Below, in pieces: positions 63,412 to 64,000 of a stretch of DNA of 64,000 nt (within the stretch, counting starts at the first letter, position 1; each line of letters begins with the position of its first letter). The DNA comes from Jejuia sp049889775 (GTDB lineage Bacteria; Bacteroidota; Bacteroidia; Flavobacteriales; Flavobacteriaceae): assembly GCA_049889775.1 (NCBI GenBank), contig JBMHCT010000043.1, positions 563,142 through 627,141 of the forward strand, in the 5' to 3' direction. The notes beneath the pieces were generated by a model, which saw only the letters and a program-made list of their open reading frames with translations, had not been told where the DNA came from and ran no database searches. Position numbers and translations under genes: made by a program.

Positions 63412-63579
63412 TCAATTCCATGGAATTGACAGGTCAAGGCGCAGAATAGGTTTGAAAAGCTCCGAGGACAGGAGAACGGCAGTTCGACGCGGAGTTTTCA
63501 AATCGGTTTTAAGTTTTTTTAAACTTAAAAATTCCTCGTCTTGACATGATTTTTTGCTTCGTTTTGCATCAATGCAAAA
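63412..63579. repeat. Nested array of palindromes
   Basis: In order: TCAATTCCATGGAATTGA (63412-63429), an outer pair GTCAAG/CTTGAC (63433-63438 with 63540-63545), TTTGAAAAGCTCCG with CGGAGTTTTCAAA (63451-63464 with 63490-63502, one bulge), TTTTAAGTTT/AAACTTAAAA (63507-63516 with 63521-63530), and TTTTGCAT/ATGCAAAA (63562-63569 with 63572-63579). Other parts of 63290-63880 show no gene. Confidence 0.7.
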
Positions 63580-63880
63580 TGAATGTAATGAAAGTATATA
63601 TTAAGATGTGGTCTTTAAAGGAATTTATGTTTTTGTTTTTAAGACATTCACTTGGTGTTCCGAGCCAAACGGTACATCAAGGCAAAATAAAGGTCTCCAT
63701 GATAAGTAATTACGGTGTAACGATAATTGTTTAGGCACGCATACTAAGCGTTTTAGCCTCTTTTCGAGAGTAATAAAAGATTTTATAAAGAGTGGATAGG
63801 ATGCTTTTTGATTTAGGAGGGATAGGTTTATATAATTTTTATTGATGTAACGATCAGAGAATAAGCGTCTTAAAATGGGT

Positions 63881-63945
63881 TTAAAAAAAGATTAAAAAAA
63901 AGATCAAAAAAGTCATTGCTGGAACGGAAATGAGTACTATGTTTG
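63881..63945 (+). promoter_or_regulatory. Strong promoter, probably of an rRNA operon beginning past the window
   Basis: TTG (63916-63918), exactly 19 bases, then TATGTTTG (63938-63945), with an A-tract block upstream (63881-63911) like an UP element. The following 'GCACCCGC...' and 'GAAGTTCATT' near 63977-63986 resemble the leader of flavobacterial 16S operons as I know them. The 16S gene itself is not in the window. Confidence 0.65.
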
Positions 63946-64000
63946 CACCCGCAAAAACGGCGAAGGTTGTTTTTAGAAGTTCATTCACAATATGGTTATT

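Noticed and set aside
63546..63734. Open frame of 62 codons on the plus strand
   Set aside because: It begins inside the palindrome array and has no recognisable features or promoter.
1..64000. CRISPR array, prophage, integrase, IS element or tRNA gene
   Set aside because: No regularly spaced direct repeats, no transposase, integrase or phage structural text, and no tRNA-like T-loop/acceptor arrangement was noticed. A tRNAscan run could still find one I missed.

Overview
The window is AT-rich DNA from a member of the Bacteroidota, almost certainly a marine Flavobacteriaceae. The signs are SusC/SusD pairs, a hybrid two-component regulator, a short RpoD, PorT and a type IX sorting tail, TamL, and many Bacteroidota-type -7 boxes (TAnnTTTG). 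It is a chromosomal mix of housekeeping genes and a polysaccharide-use region; no phage, IS element or CRISPR array was seen.

Region 1 (1-25 kb), carbohydrate use. A sulfatase fused to an SMP-30/gluconolactonase domain runs off the left edge and is followed by a hybrid two-component sensor (HTCS). A housekeeping block (M90 peptidase, CBS protein, rpe, a BLUF photoreceptor, rpoD) separates these from a five-gene minus-strand operon: susC-susD-susC-susD-DUF1735 lipoprotein. Beyond an 882 bp control region lie an FG-GAP lipoprotein, a monoheme cytochrome c lipoprotein and a divergent TPR lipoprotein. A secreted GH16 enzyme closely resembling beta-agarases lies at 53.8 kb. Together these suggest growth on sulfated red-algal galactans (inference).

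Region 2 (25-45 kb), core genes. pnp, rpsO, a PAS histidine kinase, accD, fbaA, tamL, a TrmH-family methyltransferase, porT, ubiE/menG, trkA-trkH, three small proteins (two clearly paralogous), an aminotransferase, a fatty-acid desaturase and rsmG. PorT is part of the machine that would export the GH16 enzyme.

Region 3 (45-64 kb), mixed. Tandem TPR paralogs, an ECF42-type sigma factor with its YCII/DGPF partner, a GDP-mannose-hydrolase-like Nudix protein, a GNAT protein, a DUF481 protein, a chimeric ORF whose N terminus is a polyphosphate kinase 2 fragment, the GH16 enzyme, a nucleoid-associated protein, an OmpA protein, a large lipoprotein, rnhB and a Porin_10-type barrel. The window ends in a strong promoter that looks like the start of an rRNA operon.

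Non-coding structure. Three dispersed copies of one structured repeat (28141-28221, 49550-49638, 63094-63289) share a GGGTCGGGCTTTC-like core. Their closing and internal stems vary in sequence but stay paired, which is evidence for selection on structure. A second hairpin repeat (44919-45024) and a nested palindrome array (63412-63579) are separate elements. Start codons were moved inward where signal peptides, promoter boxes or family starts required it.
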